Under the pieces are notes generated by a model. The model worked only from the letters and a program-made list of their open reading frames with translations. It did no database searches and had not been told where the DNA came from. A stretch of 64,000 nucleotides of DNA from Distichodus sexfasciatus (lineage: Eukaryota; Chordata; Actinopteri; Characiformes; Distichodontidae), in the NCBI GenBank assembly GCA_032718565.1, contig JAVGVS010000864.1, positions 1 to 64,000 of the forward strand. Reading direction: 5' to 3'. Positions 62,440 to 64,000 of the stretch are shown one piece after another. Within the stretch, counting starts at the first letter, position 1. Every line of letters starts with the position of its first letter. A program made the position numbers and the translations under genes.

Positions 62440-64000
62440 GTCAGTACCACGCGTCCCGCTTCCTGATTTTTGAGCAAAATCACGAATGACAAAATCACGT
62501 AATTTCAGCTAAAGCAGGGCCGCTGTGCATGAGCATCGCGCTGTCCGCTGTGACACCCGACAGATACACAGCTGCAGGGGGTTTGGTTCTGAGAAACTGA
62601 AGTGCTCGCTGCAGACACTAACAGGAAAAAAGCATGTTGCTCACACCACAGCATGGCTTCTCGACCACACACACCCTACCACAAACACACCGGTGCCCTC
62701 TTTTTCACACGCGTGTAGAGTAGGAGCTGAACGATTGAAAGTGATCAGTAATTTTTTCAACCAGTATCCGTCTGCTTCATTTTTGGTAATTGTCTCTCAT
62801 AAATAATCATAAAAGACATGAGGGTTTGGGTTCAATTTGTAGTTTCAGTTTCCACTTTACATTTATCATCAGATTTTATATAAAATACACACTGTAATTC
62901 ATGGAAATATAACTAGGGGTTGAATGATGTGTTTCTTTTGGGTCCAATATTGATATTTATCAAGGCAAATGATAACCAATATATGTCTGAATCGTTTTTT
63001 GACAACTCAAGTATAGAAAGCCATAAAAAACCAAATGAGGGTTAGGGTCCAGTTTGTAGTTTCAGTTTCTAATGTAAAGTTTCTGATCATGTTGCAAATA
63101 AAATACACATCCTGTAGCAAGGGAATTATGTGTAAGGGTTCTTCCGTGGCCGATACTGATTACTACTAATGAAACAGACCCATAAGCAATATTTTAAATA
63201 TGCAAATGTGGAATTTAGAATAACACTTACTGATTTTCATTTAAACATCTCGTAGCATGTTTAATTCTGGCAACTTGTGAGGTCTAACCAGTCGGATGGT
63301 GCAGTTAGAGGAGCATTCCTCTAGAGCAGGGGTTTTTAACCGGTGGGCCCGGCCCCCTGGTGGTCCGCGACGTGTAATCCAGTTTCACAACTGAAATGAT
63401 TTTTTAAAAATTTTATTTAATTTTCAGAACATTTCCAGATGTTTTGGGCATTTGTATGAATAATTTAATTGGTCCCTGGGAAAGAACCAGTTGAAAACCC
63501 CTGCTCTAGAGAACAGACAGAGGCAGCCGCATCATAGCCAAAGCAGTGCATTTTTATTTCATTTATTTTTATCAATGTAGTTTTTAAAAAATTACAGATA
63601 ACCATAAAAATGCTTAACATTGTGCCAGTAATCAGCCAGCTCTGTAATCGATCCACCCCTATCGATGAATTGCGAGAAGCGGCTGACAGGACAATGGTGT
63701 AAATGAAGGTCTGAGGTGATGCACGCAGAATGAAGCCACATCCTGTGGAAACTTAGGCAGTAGGCGTTTCACACAATCGATGTCACAGCTTTTCATTTGA
63801 AGATGCTCGGGTCATAACGACAAACGGCTGAATAGATGGTACATAGCCTTTTGGTTTGCTGTGGTACAGGTGAATATCTCCAGCTTTTGTCTTACAGTCT
63901 ACCTGAATAAAACTTGCACTTTAATACCTCAACTAAACCAAGTTCTCTGACTTCCCCTTTCACACTTGGTGTGGAACTTTGACCACATTCTCACCTAAAC
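62440..64000 (+). other. Intron 28 (continues past the window)
   Basis: No exon resembling the ATP11B C-terminal tail could be found. Contains related 'GGGTTAGGGTCCAGTTTGTAG' pieces (62820, 63040) and a hAT MITE. Confidence 0.7.
63327..63503. mobile_element. hAT MITE with perfect 8-bp target duplication
   Basis: 177 bases. Left end CAGGGGTTTTTAACCGGT; right end complement CAGGGGTTTTCAACTGGT. The flanks CTCTAGAG at 63319-63326 and 63504-63511 are identical. No transposase. Confidence 0.92.

Noticed and set aside
62440..64000. Search for the C-terminal tail exon of atp11b
   Set aside because: No stretch resembles the family's Cys/Ser-rich tail with a splice acceptor; it is presumed to lie beyond the window.

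Overview
The window is vertebrate nuclear DNA, almost certainly from a ray-finned (teleost) fish. It is AT-rich and low in genes, with GT-AG introns, dense dinucleotide microsatellites, many tRNA-derived SINE copies and many small terminal-inverted-repeat transposons of the kinds common in fish. The SINE set is compatible with an otophysan such as a catfish or characin, but I cannot name the species.

One protein-coding gene is recognisable: atp11b on the + strand, which encodes a class VI P4-ATPase (phospholipid flippase catalytic subunit). Its start codon is at 17589, and 28 coding exons can be traced to 62439. The last coding exon or exons and the 3' UTR are not visible and probably lie beyond position 64000. 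Exons 1-18 (17589-49066) join into one open frame of 654 complete codons with every splice phase matching. They carry the actuator motif DGET, the M4 motif PISL, the phosphorylation motif DKTGT and the nucleotide-binding lysine KGAE. Exons 19-27 (51410-58492) lie at the expected places and in the right order, but they are peppered with small insertions, deletions and substitutions that break the frame, blur several splice sites and destroy the TGDK and GDGxND motifs. Exon 28 (62274-62439) is clean again. An uncorrected long-read patch in the assembly explains this better than gene decay, but that needs testing.

Layout: 1-17.1 kb is intergenic and holds a degenerate 'GTTGTACAAACCTTGTAGAAA' array (about 0.8-2.9 kb), SINEs, a very long GT microsatellite (9.5-9.7 kb), a roughly 44-bp minisatellite with higher-order structure (11.9-12.5 kb) and several GC-richer, repeat-poor islands that may be conserved regulatory DNA. 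17.1-17.6 kb is a CpG-rich promoter with a palindromic CRE and a CLEAR-like E-box. 17.6-32.6 kb is the large first intron. 32.6-49.1 kb holds exons 2-18. 50.8-59.3 kb is the damaged block. 59.3-64.0 kb is repeat-rich intron around the clean exon 28.

No second gene, no RNA gene other than SINE tRNA-like heads, and no CRISPR or prokaryotic feature was seen. I found no convincing unknown biological system. The most useful observations are the localized damage in atp11b, several well-bounded non-autonomous transposons with terminal inverted repeats and target-site duplications, the minisatellites, the promoter sites and UG tracts set against several splice acceptors.
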